Assembly: GCF_000968685.2 (NCBI RefSeq)
Contig: NZ_LAKD02000096.1
Coordinates: 1 to 64,000 of the forward strand
Length of the DNA stretch: 64,000 nucleotides
Reading direction: 5' to 3'
DNA from: Streptomyces antioxidans
GTDB taxonomy: Bacteria; Actinomycetota; Actinomycetes; Streptomycetales; Streptomycetaceae
Both the position numbers and the translations under genes were made by a program. The notes below the pieces were generated by a model that was not told where the DNA came from, did not search any database, and worked only from the letters and a program-made list of their open reading frames with translations. Below, piece by piece: positions 23,417 to 32,234 of the stretch. Position 1 is the first letter of the stretch, and each line of letters opens with the position of its first letter.

Positions 23417-23447
23417 CTCCTTCCCAGGCCGAGGAGAGGATCGGGAC

Positions 23448-24320
23448 ATGGCAGAGCTGACCGCCTTCGAACAGCACCGCGACCGGCTGTGGGCCGTCGC
23501 GTACCACATCACCGGCTCGGTGGCCGACGCCGATGACGCGGTGCAGGAGACCTGGCTGCGCTGGCAGGGGCTGCCCGCGGACGAGGTCGCCGACCCGCGC
23601 GCGTATCTGACCACCGTCATCAGCCGCATCTGCTACGACCTGCTGGGTTCGGCGCGGGTGCGGCGCGAGACGTACGTCGGCCCCTGGCTGCCCGAGCCGG
23701 TGGTGGCGGCCGGCGGCCCGGAGGACCGGGTGACGCTTGACGAGTCGGTGGGTCTGGCGCTGCTCACCGTGTTGGAACGGCTGACTCCGGCGGAGCGGAC
23801 CGCCTTCATCCTGCACGATGTCTTCTCGGTGCCGTTCCCCGAGATCGCCGAGGTGGTGGGCCGGAGCCCGGAGTCCGTACGGCAGCTGGCGTCCCGTGCC
23901 CGCAAGCGGGTCCGGGCGGAGGCGCCGCGGCGCTCGGTGGACCGCGAGGAGCACCGGCGGGCGGTGGACGCGTTCCTCCGGGCGGTCATGGGCGGCGATA
24001 TGGACGGGCTGCTGGAGATCCTGGATCCGGAGGTCATCTGGCGTTCGGACGGTGGCGGCAAGGTGGCGGCGGCCCGGCTGCCGGTGCTGGGGAACGAGAA
24101 GGTGGCCCGCTTCGCCCAGCGGCTTGCCCGGGGCTTCGACCCGGCGACGATGCTGGTGCACCACCGCGACGTCAACGGCGCCCCGGGCCTGGTCATGGCC
24201 GACCGGGCGGGCCGCCAGGCCGTGGTCTTCGCGTTCTCCGTGCACCAGGGCCGGATCACCGAGATCGACGCGATCCTCAACCCCGACAAGCTCCGCCACC
24301 TCGACCTGCCGAACCTGTGA
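23448..24320 (+). CDS. ECF41-family RNA polymerase sigma factor (SigJ-like)
   Basis: 290 aa. Region sigma2 (about 5-70; ADDAVQETWLRW), region sigma4 (about 105-160; LTPAERTAFILHDVF and an EIAEVVGRSPESVRQLASRARKR-like helix-turn-helix), then a SnoaL-like C-terminal domain (about 170-290). This domain arrangement defines ECF41/SigJ factors, which use the C-terminal domain for control instead of a separate anti-sigma. The NPDKL residues near the C-terminus match the conserved end of the family. The start is ATG 23448 after GAGGAGAGGA. The next gene is an oxidoreductase preceded by the same promoter type, the classic ECF41 arrangement. Confidence 0.93.
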   Translation: MAELTAFEQHRDRLWAVAYHITGSVADADDAVQETWLRWQGLPADEVADPRAYLTTVISRICYDLLGSARVRRETYVGPWLPEPVVAAGGPEDRVTLDESVGLALLTVLERLTPAERTAFILHDVFSVPFPEIAEVVGRSPESVRQLASRARKRVRAEAPRRSVDREEHRRAVDAFLRAVMGGDMDGLLEILDPEVIWRSDGGGKVAAARLPVLGNEKVARFAQRLARGFDPATMLVHHRDVNGAPGLVMADRAGRQAVVFAFSVHQGRITEIDAILNPDKLRHLDLPNL

Positions 24321-24330
24321 CCGGCATCAC

Positions 24331-24357
24331 CGTCACAGCGCGGGCCGCCGTGTCGTC
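24331..24357 (+). promoter_or_regulatory. ECF41-type promoter upstream of the oxidoreductase
   Basis: CGTCACA (24331-24337), 16 bp, CGTC (24354-24357). It has the same spacing as the promoter before the sigma gene and six of seven identical -35 bases. It lies 37 bp before the oxidoreductase start. Confidence 0.72.
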
Positions 24358-24393
24358 CTCCTGGTGAACACCGACCGGCAAGGAGGCCGCCAC

Positions 24394-25476
24394 ATGGAGA
24401 AGCAGCAGGTCCTGGTACTCGGCGCGGGCTATGCGGGGCTGATGGCCGCCCTGCGGCTGGCCCCGCACACCCGCGTCACCCTGGTCGATCCGAGCCCCGC
24501 CTTCACCGAGCGGGTACGGCTGCACGAGCGGGCCGTCGGACGGCCCGACATCACGCATCCGCTCGACGCGCTGACCCGGCGGGCCGGGATCGTCCACCTG
24601 GCCGCCCGCGCCACCGGTATCGATCCGGCCGCCCGGCGGATCACCACCGACGACGGCCGCGTGCTTCCGTACGACCGGCTGGTGTACGCGCTCGGCAGCC
24701 GCACCGCCGACCCCGGCGAGCGCGCCTACACCCCGGAGACGGCGGCCGAGCTGCACAAGCGGCTGCTGGACGGCCCGGGTGAGCTGACCGTGGTCGGCGG
24801 GGGACTCACCGGTATCGAGCTCGCGGCCGAGATCGCCGAGTCCCAGGACGCCTGGCAGGTCCGGCTGATCACGGACGGGGAGATCGGCGCGGGGCTCTCG
24901 GCGAAGGGCCGCGCCCATGTCCGTACGACGCTCACCGGGCTCGGTGTACGGATCGAGGAGGGCCGCCGGGTGGCGCGCCCGGAGGACATCGACACCGACG
25001 CGGTGGTCTGGGCCACCGCGATGACCGCGAACACCGCACTGGCCGAGGCCGCCGGGATCGCCCTCGACCCGGGTGGCCGCGTGCGCGTCGACGCCACCCT
25101 GCGCTCGGTGTCCCATCCGGAGATCTACGCGGTGGGCGACGCGGCGGCCATGACCACTCCGGCCGCCGGGGCCCTGCGCATGGCGTGCGCCACCGCGTTC
25201 TCCTCCGGTTCGCACGCCGCCTCCTCCCTCATCGCCGAGACGCGGGGGCGGGAGCCGGAGCCATTGCGCTTCCGCTACACGGCCCAGTGCATCAGCCTGG
25301 GCCGCAGGGACGGACTGATCCAGCTGGTGCGGGCGGACGACTCCCCGCGCGAGACGGTGCTGCGCGGTGGCGCGGCCGCGCGCACCAAGGAGCAGGTGGT
25401 GCGCTCCACGGTCAGGGTGCTGCGGCTGGCGGCGCGCCGCCCCGGGGCCGTGTCCCTCATCCCCGGGGTCGGCTGA
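24394..25476 (+). CDS. FAD-dependent NDH-2-like pyridine nucleotide-disulphide oxidoreductase
   Basis: 360 aa. The N-terminal FAD-binding Rossmann motif (VLGAGYAGLMAALRL), a second NAD(P)H motif (VVGGGLTGIELAAEIAE, about 130-146) and the FAD-closing EIYAVGDAAAM place it with type II NADH dehydrogenase-like flavoproteins. It is the probable target of the ECF41 sigma factor; oxidoreductases are one of the three gene types typically controlled by that family. The start is ATG 24394 with AAGGAGG 7 nt upstream. The electron acceptor is unknown. There is no C-terminal membrane helix. Confidence 0.88.
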   Translation: MEKQQVLVLGAGYAGLMAALRLAPHTRVTLVDPSPAFTERVRLHERAVGRPDITHPLDALTRRAGIVHLAARATGIDPAARRITTDDGRVLPYDRLVYALGSRTADPGERAYTPETAAELHKRLLDGPGELTVVGGGLTGIELAAEIAESQDAWQVRLITDGEIGAGLSAKGRAHVRTTLTGLGVRIEEGRRVARPEDIDTDAVVWATAMTANTALAEAAGIALDPGGRVRVDATLRSVSHPEIYAVGDAAAMTTPAAGALRMACATAFSSGSHAASSLIAETRGREPEPLRFRYTAQCISLGRRDGLIQLVRADDSPRETVLRGGAAARTKEQVVRSTVRVLRLAARRPGAVSLIPGVG

Positions 25477-25481
25477 GGTGT

Positions 25482-25506
25482 CCCGGGACCGGCTGACGGC
25501 CCCGGG
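25482..25506. terminator. Hairpin between convergent oxidoreductase and aldehyde dehydrogenase
   Basis: CCCGGGACCG (25482-25491) pairs with CGGCCCCGGG (25497-25506) with one mismatch around a 5-nt loop. It sits in the 53-bp gap between two convergent genes, so it could end both transcripts. Confidence 0.55.
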
Positions 25507-25529
25507 AGGGGGGTGCGGGCGAGCGGCCG

Positions 25530-26990
25530 TCAGAACGGATAGGGGGCGTGCTGGGTGGCCAGGGTGATCCACCGGGTGTCGCTGAACGCCTCGATGCCCC
25601 AGCGTCCGCCGAACCGCCCGTACCCCGAGTGCTTGATGCCACCGAACGGGGCCTGGGGCTCGTCCGCCACCGACTGGTCGTTGATGTGCACGATGCCGGT
25701 CCGGATACGGCGGGCGACCTTGAGCCCATGGGTCCCGTTCTCGGTGATGATGCCGCAGCTCAGCCCGTGCTCTGTGGCATTGGCCAGGGTCACGGCACGG
25801 TCGTCGTCGGCGAAGGTGTCCACCACGCAGACGGGCCCGAACGCCTCGGCGTGGTGGATGTCCATGTCCGGGGTGACACCGGTCAGCACCGTCGCCGGGT
25901 GGACGGCGCCGTCCGGTTCACCACCGCCGGTCAGCACCGTGGCCCCCTTGTCCACCGCGTCCTTCACCAGGGCCGCCACCCGGCGCGCCGCGTCGGCCCC
26001 GATCAGCGGGCCGACCACGGTGGCCGGTGCGGCGGGGTCGCCGCACGGCAGGGCGGCCACCCTGGCGGAGAACTTCGCGCTGAACTCCTCGGCGAGGCTT
26101 TCGTGGACGAGTATCCGGTCGCCCGACATGCAGATCTGACCGGAGTTCATGAACGCTCCGAAGGTGGCGGCGTTCACCGCGTGGTCCACATCGGCGTCGT
26201 CCAGGACGATGATGGCGTTCTTGCCGCCCAGCTCCAGCACGGCCGGTTTGAGGTGCCGTGCGGCGAGTGAGCCGACGGTCCTGCCGACTCCGGTGGAGCC
26301 GGTGAAGCTGACGATCCGTACGCGGGGGTCGGCGATAAGCGCCTCGGCCACCTCGGCGGCGTCCGCACGGGCGTTGGTGACCACATTGAGCACCCCGTCG
26401 GGCAGCCCCGCGTCGCGCAGCACATCGGCGACGAAGAGCCCGCAGGCGAACGGGGCGTCCTCGCTCGGCTTCAACACCACCGTATTGCCCGCCGCGAGCG
26501 GTGCCGCGACGGACCGGACACCGAGGATGACCGGCGCGTTCCAGGGGGCGAAGGCGGCGACTACACCGGCTGGTTCGCGGACGGCGAGACCGAGCGCCCC
26601 AGCCTCCTGGGCGCTGAGCACCTCACCGCGCGGGGCGGTGATCGCGGCGGCGGCCTCGCGGAGGATGTGCGCGGCCTGGCCCGCATTGAAGCGCGCCCAG
26701 AGCGCGGTGCCCCCGGTCTCCTGCGTCATGATCTCGACGGCCCGTTCGGCGCGCGACTCCAGCAGGTCCGCCGCGGTCAGGAAGATCGCACGGCGTTCGA
26801 ACGGGGACAGCTCCGCCCAGGCCGGGAAGGCGTCGTCGGCGGCGGCCACCGCACGCGCCACGTCCTCGGCCCCGGCTGCCGCGACGGTGGCGAACACCTC
26901 TCCGGTGTAGGGATTAAGGTCCTCTGCGGTGCGTCCCGAGACGGCCGGGGTGTCCTTGCCATCGATCAGCAGATCGCGGTGGAGGGTCAT
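25530..26990 (-). CDS. NAD(P)-dependent aldehyde dehydrogenase
   Basis: Oxidises an aldehyde to the acid; 486 aa, normal for the ALDH superfamily. Motifs seen: PWNAPVILGVRS, SFTGSTGVGRTVG (cofactor loop), VLELGGKNAIIV with the general-base Glu near 253, and catalytic Cys287 in GQICMSGD. The GQICMS context and the C-terminal FGGIKHSGYGRFGG resemble vanillin/benzaldehyde-type dehydrogenases, though substrate cannot be read from sequence. I start it at ATG 26990 (MTLHRDLL) since AAAGGA lies upstream; the frame is open to 27020. It is a single gene, divergent from the STAND-like ATPase. Confidence 0.9.
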   Translation of the reverse strand: MTLHRDLLIDGKDTPAVSGRTAEDLNPYTGEVFATVAAAGAEDVARAVAAADDAFPAWAELSPFERRAIFLTAADLLESRAERAVEIMTQETGGTALWARFNAGQAAHILREAAAAITAPRGEVLSAQEAGALGLAVREPAGVVAAFAPWNAPVILGVRSVAAPLAAGNTVVLKPSEDAPFACGLFVADVLRDAGLPDGVLNVVTNARADAAEVAEALIADPRVRIVSFTGSTGVGRTVGSLAARHLKPAVLELGGKNAIIVLDDADVDHAVNAATFGAFMNSGQICMSGDRILVHESLAEEFSAKFSARVAALPCGDPAAPATVVGPLIGADAARRVAALVKDAVDKGATVLTGGGEPDGAVHPATVLTGVTPDMDIHHAEAFGPVCVVDTFADDDRAVTLANATEHGLSCGIITENGTHGLKVARRIRTGIVHINDQSVADEPQAPFGGIKHSGYGRFGGRWGIEAFSDTRWITLATQHAPYPF

Positions 26991-27193
26991 ATCGGATGTC
27001 CTTTGCGGTCCCTCGCCCAAGGGCGTGTTCGCAGAATGAACTTCGGTTCACTGCGCGCGGACCGTCAGTCTCCGCCGCGCCCCGGGCAGCCGTCAATGCG
27101 GAGGGCCCGAACGGGGCCGCCCCCGGCTCCGGGCGCCACAAGCCCGTCCGCCGAGCGTCCTGGCAGACTGGATTCCGAGGGGAGGAGGGGCCG

Positions 27194-29578
27194 ATGGGGC
27201 GGGAACGGCTGTCGATGCAGGAGCTGATCCAGCGGCGCAGGAACGCCGGATTCGTGGGCCGACGCCGGGAACTGGACGCGTTCCGGGACAATTTCGGGCT
27301 GCCGCCGGAGGACGCGCGGCATCGCTTCGTCTTCCATGTGCACGGCCACGCGGGCGTGGGCAAGACCTGGCTGACGCTCCTGCTGGAGCGTACCGCCCGC
27401 CAGGAGTACGGCGCGCTGACCGCCCGTGTCGATGAGACGGCACGTTCCGTCCCCGAGGCGATGGCGGCGATCAGTGAGCAATTCGCCCGCCAGGGACGGG
27501 AGTTGACGGCCTTTGACCGGCGGCTCGCCAGCTATCGGCAGCGCCGCCACGAGGCGGAGTCGGTACCGGCGGTGGGCGAGCGGCAGGGTCCAAGCACCGG
27601 CGGTATGGTCACCGCGCGGGCGGGGCTCGCGGGACTCGGCCTGGTACCGGGGGTCGGCGCGCTGGCGGGCGCCGTCGATCCGGTGCCGCTGGCCGAGGGC
27701 ACCGACCGGCTGCGGGCGGCGCTCAGCTCGCGGTTCCGCGACCACAAGGACGTCCAGCTGGTGCTGGACCCGGTGGAGACGCTGTCCCCGCTGCTGCTCA
27801 GGGAGTTATCGGAGGCCGCCGCCACGGTGCCGTGGCTGGTGCTGCTCTTCGACACGTACGAACGCCTCGGCCCGCTGCTCGACCCCTGGCTGCGCACCCT
27901 GCTGACCAGCGAACGCCTCGGCACCCTCCCCGCCAACACCGTACTGGTGCTGGCCGGGCAGACCCGGCTGGACCCCGGCTGCTGGGGCGATCTGGCCGAT
28001 GTGGTGGCGGAGCTGCCGCTTGAGCCGTTCACCGAGGCGGAGGCCCGGCAGCTGTTGACCGCCAAGGGGATCACCGATGAGCCGGTGGTGCGGGAGGTGC
28101 TGCGGCTCTCCGGCCGGCTGCCGGTGCTGGTGTCCACCCTCGCCGAGAACCCCGGGACGGGCGGCGACCTGGACCCCAGCGCCACCGCCGTCGACCGGTT
28201 CCTGAAGTGGGAGCGCGATCCGGTGCGCCGCTCCGCCGCGCTGGCGGGCGCGCTGCCCCGGCGGCTGAACGAGGACGTCTTCAAGGCGGTGGTGGCCGAC
28301 GAGGGGGCCGGGCTGTTCGGCTGGCTGCGGTCGCTGCCGTTCATCGGCGACCGCGACGGCGCCGCCCGCTACCACGATGTGGTGCGCGCCCCCATGCTGC
28401 GGCTGCAGCGGACCACCTCCCCGCAGCGGTGGGGCGCGGCGCACACCCGGCTGGCGGAGACCTTCGCCGGATGGCGGGAGGCGGCCGCCGGAGGGCTCGA
28501 CCCGCACGACGGGTGGCGGCTGGACAGCTGGAACGGACCACGCCTGGAGGAGTGGTACCACCTGCTGTGCGCATGGCCTTCGGCGGCGCTGCCCGGTGCC
28601 CTGCGGGACGGGATCGACGCCTGTGACGCGGGCCCAGCGGTGGCCAGGCGCTGGGCGACCACCCTGGTCGAGGCGGGCGAGGACGCCGACTCTGACGTGG
28701 TGCGCGCCTGGGGGCTGCACCTGGTGGACGCGCTGGGGGACGAACGGCGGCGTGGTATCGAGGCGATGGGGCTGCTGCTGGCCCGGGGCGGCCTTGACCC
28801 CGCCGCCCGGGTCGCGGCCCTCGTCGTACGGGGCTGGCACCGCCGTTCGGTCGAGGAGTTCGACGGGGCGCTGGGGGACTTCCAGCGGGCGGTCGAGCTG
28901 GACCCCGGGAATGTGCGGGCGCACTTCGGGCGTGCCGTGGTCCACCGGGCGACCGGGGAATTCACCGCGGCGATGGACGCGCTGGACCGCGTCGACGCGC
29001 TGGAGCCGGGTTCGACCTGGGTGCAGCGGGAGCGCGGGGAGACCTGCCGCCGGGCGGGCCGGTACGAGGAGGCGCTGGCCCGGCTCGACCCGGTGATCGA
29101 GGCCGATCCGGCGGACCATGTGGCCCTGGGCAGCCGCGGCCAGACCAGGATGGCGCTCGGCCGGATCCAGGAGGCCCTGGCGGACCTGGACCGGGCCATC
29201 GAGCTGAACGGCGACTACGCCTGGGCACTGCTCCGGCGGGCCCGGGTGCGCAGCACCCTCGGGGACAGCGCGGGCGCGCTGGCGGACCTGGACCGGGTGG
29301 AGTCCCTGGAGCCCGGCGTCCCGGGAACGCTCGGCGAACGCGGCGATGTCCACCGCTTCGCGGGCCGCTACGAGGAGGCCATCGCGGTGTACGACCGGGC
29401 GCTGGCCCTCGACCCGGGCTACGCCTGGGCCCTGGGGAGCCGCGCGATGGCCAACGAGGCCCTGGGCAGACATGCGGAGGCGCTGGCGGACCTGGAGCGC
29501 GCGGTGGCGCTGAATCCCGGCTACGCCTGGGCCGTGGCGCAGCGCGAGCGGTTGCTCTCGAGCGGGGATTCGCCGTAG
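27194..29578 (+). CDS. STAND-like P-loop ATPase with C-terminal TPR repeats
   Basis: 794 aa, cytoplasmic. An N-terminal AAA/STAND-type NTPase has Walker A GHAGVGKT (about 51-58) and a Walker B-like WLVLLFDTYERLG near 215. A helical middle region follows, then about six tetratricopeptide repeats from roughly 555 to the end (units such as RAVELDPGNVRAHFGRA). This is the architecture of signal-transduction ATPases in which the TPRs sense a partner. No effector domain is visible. The start is ATG 27194 after GGAGGAGGGG. Codon 205 is TTA (27806-27808), suggesting bldA control. It is monocistronic, so the function is unknown. Confidence 0.85.
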   Translation: MGRERLSMQELIQRRRNAGFVGRRRELDAFRDNFGLPPEDARHRFVFHVHGHAGVGKTWLTLLLERTARQEYGALTARVDETARSVPEAMAAISEQFARQGRELTAFDRRLASYRQRRHEAESVPAVGERQGPSTGGMVTARAGLAGLGLVPGVGALAGAVDPVPLAEGTDRLRAALSSRFRDHKDVQLVLDPVETLSPLLLRELSEAAATVPWLVLLFDTYERLGPLLDPWLRTLLTSERLGTLPANTVLVLAGQTRLDPGCWGDLADVVAELPLEPFTEAEARQLLTAKGITDEPVVREVLRLSGRLPVLVSTLAENPGTGGDLDPSATAVDRFLKWERDPVRRSAALAGALPRRLNEDVFKAVVADEGAGLFGWLRSLPFIGDRDGAARYHDVVRAPMLRLQRTTSPQRWGAAHTRLAETFAGWREAAAGGLDPHDGWRLDSWNGPRLEEWYHLLCAWPSAALPGALRDGIDACDAGPAVARRWATTLVEAGEDADSDVVRAWGLHLVDALGDERRRGIEAMGLLLARGGLDPAARVAALVVRGWHRRSVEEFDGALGDFQRAVELDPGNVRAHFGRAVVHRATGEFTAAMDALDRVDALEPGSTWVQRERGETCRRAGRYEEALARLDPVIEADPADHVALGSRGQTRMALGRIQEALADLDRAIELNGDYAWALLRRARVRSTLGDSAGALADLDRVESLEPGVPGTLGERGDVHRFAGRYEEAIAVYDRALALDPGYAWALGSRAMANEALGRHAEALADLERAVALNPGYAWAVAQRERLLSSGDSP

Positions 29579-29697
29579 GGCGGACGGAACGACGGGCCGG
29601 TGTGACCTCCCGGCGCCCGCACTTCCGGCTCCCTTCCCCCGGCGGCCGGTCCACGGCCGTGTGTCACCTTCCTTCAGTAACCATCAACGGCTGTGTG

Positions 29698-30069
29698 TCA
29701 GCGGCCCTGTCGTGACGCGCGCCCGGCGAAGCAGGACGACACGGCGTGGCGCACGGCGCGCAGCGCGGCACGGCAGCGCGAGAGGTACCGGGACGGGCGG
29801 GTCCGGCGGACGGGGCGCGGTGCGGCGGACGGTGGAGCCGGTACGCCGGAGGGAGCCGGTACGCCGGAGGGAGCCGGTACGGCGGTTGGGGCCGGTACCG
29901 GCCCCTCGGCCGATGTGTTCCGAACGGTGGCGTCCACCCGGGCGGGAGCGGCCGGATCCACCGCGGGCGGCGACGGATCGGTGGCGGTGCTGGCCTGCGG
30001 GGTGACGGGGCGCCTGGTGGCTTCCGCGCGCAGCATGGCGCGCATGGCGGCATAGACATCGATGGGCAT
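29698..30069 (-). CDS. Hypothetical protein with VPAPSG repeats (123 aa)
   Basis: Not recognised. ATG 30069 has a good CAGGAGT ribosome site 8 nt upstream. The N-terminus (MPIDVYAAMRAMLRAEATRR) looks like an amphipathic helix. A Pro/Ala/Val-rich centre with hexapeptide repeats (GVPAPS) follows, then a basic C-terminus with Arg and two Cys. It lies 107 bp after the membrane protein at 30177-30755 on the same strand and may share its operon. The low-complexity centre is encoded by an 18-bp tandem repeat. Confidence 0.6.
   Translation of the reverse strand: MPIDVYAAMRAMLRAEATRRPVTPQASTATDPSPPAVDPAAPARVDATVRNTSAEGPVPAPTAVPAPSGVPAPSGVPAPPSAAPRPVRRTRPSRYLSRCRAALRAVRHAVSSCFAGRASRQGR
29834..29887. 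repeat. Three tandem 18-bp units inside the hypothetical gene
   Basis: Units start at 29834, 29852 and 29870. The first two are identical (GGAGCCGGTACGCCGGAG) and the third diverges in its last bases. They encode the VPAPSG repeat on the minus strand. Confidence 0.85.
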
Positions 30070-30176
30070 GCGGATACTCCTGCGGTCTCGGACGTCCTAC
30101 GGCTGGCGGGCAGGCCGGACCGCATCCGGGAGCCGCGATGCACGCGGAAGCGGGATGGCGGACGGCCCGGGGCCGG

Positions 30177-30755
30177 TCAGCAGCGCAGAACGACGGACCG
30201 CGAGGAGAGCCGACCGGCCGGGACGCCGTCCCCGGTGCCGAACGCGGCTGCGCCCGGCGCCGGCTGGGCGGGGCGACCGCGGACCGCGATGAGGGCGAGG
30301 GGGCCGACGGACGTCGAGAGGGAGCGATGGCCGCCGAACGAGGCGCCACGGGCCACCCGCCCGGCGTGCCGGTCCGGATGCCCGGCACCGTCCCGTGCGG
30401 AGGCGGAGAAGGCGGCCGACGCCGAGGAGGTGGAGCGCTCGTCCTCGGTCTCCGGCGCCAGCGGTAGGGGGGTGACGGGAGCGGGAGCGCCCACGGGGGC
30501 CGACGCGGAGAGGGGCGGGGCCGGGACGGGAGCCCCCGCGTCACCGGGCGCGGAGGGGGCCGGGGCCCGGTCCGGCACCCCGGCCGCACCGGCCTTCCCG
30601 GTCACGCACCGCTCCGGCCCGGTGGGCGGTGAGGCGCGGACGACCCCCAGGGCCAGCACGGTGTGCAGCAGCGTGGCCGCCAGCAGCAGGAGGACGGCAG
30701 CCACGCACGGGCCGCCGCACACCGCGGGGCGGTTCGTCCTGCCGCCGTACACCAT
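30177..30755 (-). CDS. Hypothetical single-span membrane or secreted protein (192 aa)
   Basis: No known family. ATG 30755 follows GGGAGG at good spacing. Residues about 15-42 form one hydrophobic segment (a Leu/Ala/Val stretch after CGGPCV), either a signal peptide or an anchor. The rest is Pro/Ala/Ser/Arg-rich and probably disordered, ending RSVVLRC. Codon use fits its neighbours. It is probably cotranscribed with the downstream hypothetical gene. Confidence 0.6.
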   Translation of the reverse strand: MVYGGRTNRPAVCGGPCVAAVLLLLAATLLHTVLALGVVRASPPTGPERCVTGKAGAAGVPDRAPAPSAPGDAGAPVPAPPLSASAPVGAPAPVTPLPLAPETEDERSTSSASAAFSASARDGAGHPDRHAGRVARGASFGGHRSLSTSVGPLALIAVRGRPAQPAPGAAAFGTGDGVPAGRLSSRSVVLRC

Positions 30756-30909
30756 GCGGCCTCCCTCGCTGATCCCCTTCCAGGGAACCCCGCACTGCGG
30801 AAGACGGCACTCCGATTACCGGGAAAAGTCCGTACTTTCACCCGTGTCGGTTATCCACTCGAACACCCATAGCGCCACATTTCGAGAAGCGACCGGCCGT
30901 GTGGTGTGT

Positions 30910-31236
30910 TCATTCGAGCAAGGAGGCCGGTGCGGCCTGCCGCCAGGAGTCGAGCAGGATGTCCCGCAACTCATCGAGGTCGTCCAGCGCGGCGAGCCGC
31001 ACCCGCACCCAGGCCGAACCCGCCTCATGGCCCGCGACCCAGAACTTCTCCGGCTCCGCCAGCACCAGCTCCTCCCGCTCCACCTTGGGACATCTGACGG
31101 CCATCGAGGTCTCGTCCTCGGGCAAGGTGGCGAACATCTTCCCGGCGACCCTGAACGTGGGCATCGACCAGGCGATCTTCTCTGTGGTCTCCGGCAGCGA
31201 CAGGGCGATGGCACGGACATCATCGGAGGTGGTCAT
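30910..31236 (-). CDS. MmcQ/YjbR family protein
   Basis: 108 aa. MTTSDDVRAIALSLPETTE, a Trp/Phe-containing core (FWVAGHEAG) and VRLAALDDLDELRDILLDSWR match the small YjbR/MmcQ fold. The family is often annotated as DNA-binding from structure, without an established role. The ATG at 31236 is the only start that matches the usual N-terminus. It lies 75 bp downstream of psuG on the same strand and may be part of that transcript. Confidence 0.85.
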   Translation of the reverse strand: MTTSDDVRAIALSLPETTEKIAWSMPTFRVAGKMFATLPEDETSMAVRCPKVEREELVLAEPEKFWVAGHEAGSAWVRVRLAALDDLDELRDILLDSWRQAAPASLLE

Positions 31237-31310
31237 GGCCAGACCGTAGAACACCCCACCGACAAGGCCCCCGCGGCGGCGATCGGCCACCGGGCCCCGG
31301 CGCGGGCGCG

Positions 31311-32234
31311 TTATGCCCCGGCCGCGTAGTGAATCGCGATCCGCGCCCCGAGCCGTGCGTTGTTCTTGACCAGGGCGATATTGGTCCGCAGGCTCTCGCC
31401 CTCGGTCAACTCCACGATCCGGCCCAGCAGATACGGGGTCGCGTCCTTGCCGCCGATGCCCGCCTCCGCCATCTCGGCGAGGGCCCGCCCGATGATGCCG
31501 TCGATCCGCTCGGCCGGGATCTCCTCGGCCTCGGGGACCGGGTTGGCGATGCTCAGCCCCGCCGTCATGCCCAGCTCCCACTGGGCGCGCATGGTGGCGG
31601 CGATCTCCTCGGGTGAGTCGACGCGCAGCGGGGAGCGGAAGCCGCTCACCCGGGAGTAGAAGGCGGGGAAGTCATCGGTGCCGTAGGTGAGCACCGGAAC
31701 GCCCAGGGTCTCCAGCTTCTCCAGGGTCAGCCCGATGTCGAGGATGCTCTTGACCCCGGCGCTGATGACGGCCACCGGGGTGGTGGCGAGCTCGGTGAGG
31801 TCGGCGCTGATGTCGAAGGACCGCTCCGCTCCCCGGTGCACTCCGCCGATGCCACCGGTGACGAAGACGCGGATCCCGGCGAGCGCGGCGAGCCGCATGG
31901 TGGACGCCACGGTGGTCGCGCCGTGGCCGCCGCGCGCGATGACATGGGCGAGGTCGCGCACGCTGACCTTGCCCACCTCGGGGCTGGTGGCGAGCAGTTC
32001 CAGATCGGCCCGGTCCAGACCGGCGCGCGGCCTGCCGTGGAGGACGGCGATGGTGGCGGGGACCGCGCCCTCGGCGCGGATGATCTCCTCGACCTCGGTG
32101 GCCATCTCCACGTTCTGCGGATACGGCATGCCGTGACTGATGATCGTGGACTCCAGCGCGACCACGGGACGGCCGTCGAGCAGCGCCTCCGCGACCTCCT
32201 CGGTGAGGGTAAGCCGGGGATGGGGGGTGGTCAT
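31311..32234 (-). CDS. psuG: Pseudouridine-5'-phosphate glycosidase
   Basis: Reversibly splits pseudouridine 5'-phosphate into uracil and ribose 5-phosphate. 307 aa, the usual family size. Conserved blocks: ALESTIISHGMPYP near the N-terminus, ATTVASTMRLAALAGI, VFVTGGIGGVHRG, SAGVKSILDI and GKDATPYLL. Its ATG overlaps the stop of the upstream kinase by 4 bp (ATGA), so the two are translationally coupled. Together they salvage pseudouridine. Confidence 0.95.
   Translation of the reverse strand: MTTPHPRLTLTEEVAEALLDGRPVVALESTIISHGMPYPQNVEMATEVEEIIRAEGAVPATIAVLHGRPRAGLDRADLELLATSPEVGKVSVRDLAHVIARGGHGATTVASTMRLAALAGIRVFVTGGIGGVHRGAERSFDISADLTELATTPVAVISAGVKSILDIGLTLEKLETLGVPVLTYGTDDFPAFYSRVSGFRSPLRVDSPEEIAATMRAQWELGMTAGLSIANPVPEAEEIPAERIDGIIGRALAEMAEAGIGGKDATPYLLGRIVELTEGESLRTNIALVKNNARLGARIAIHYAAGA

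Noticed and set aside
22086..23447. N-terminal extension of the ECF41 sigma frame
   Set aside because: It runs antisense to the phosphatase gene; the sigma family starts at the ATG at 23448, which has its own promoter and ribosome site.
27806..29473. Minus-strand open frame of 555 codons opposite the STAND-like ATPase
   Set aside because: Antisense shadow; TPR and Walker motifs are on the plus strand.
29579..29697. TGTCACC near 29661 as a third ECF41-type promoter
   Set aside because: No CGTC at 16 bp spacing and no gene in the right orientation downstream.
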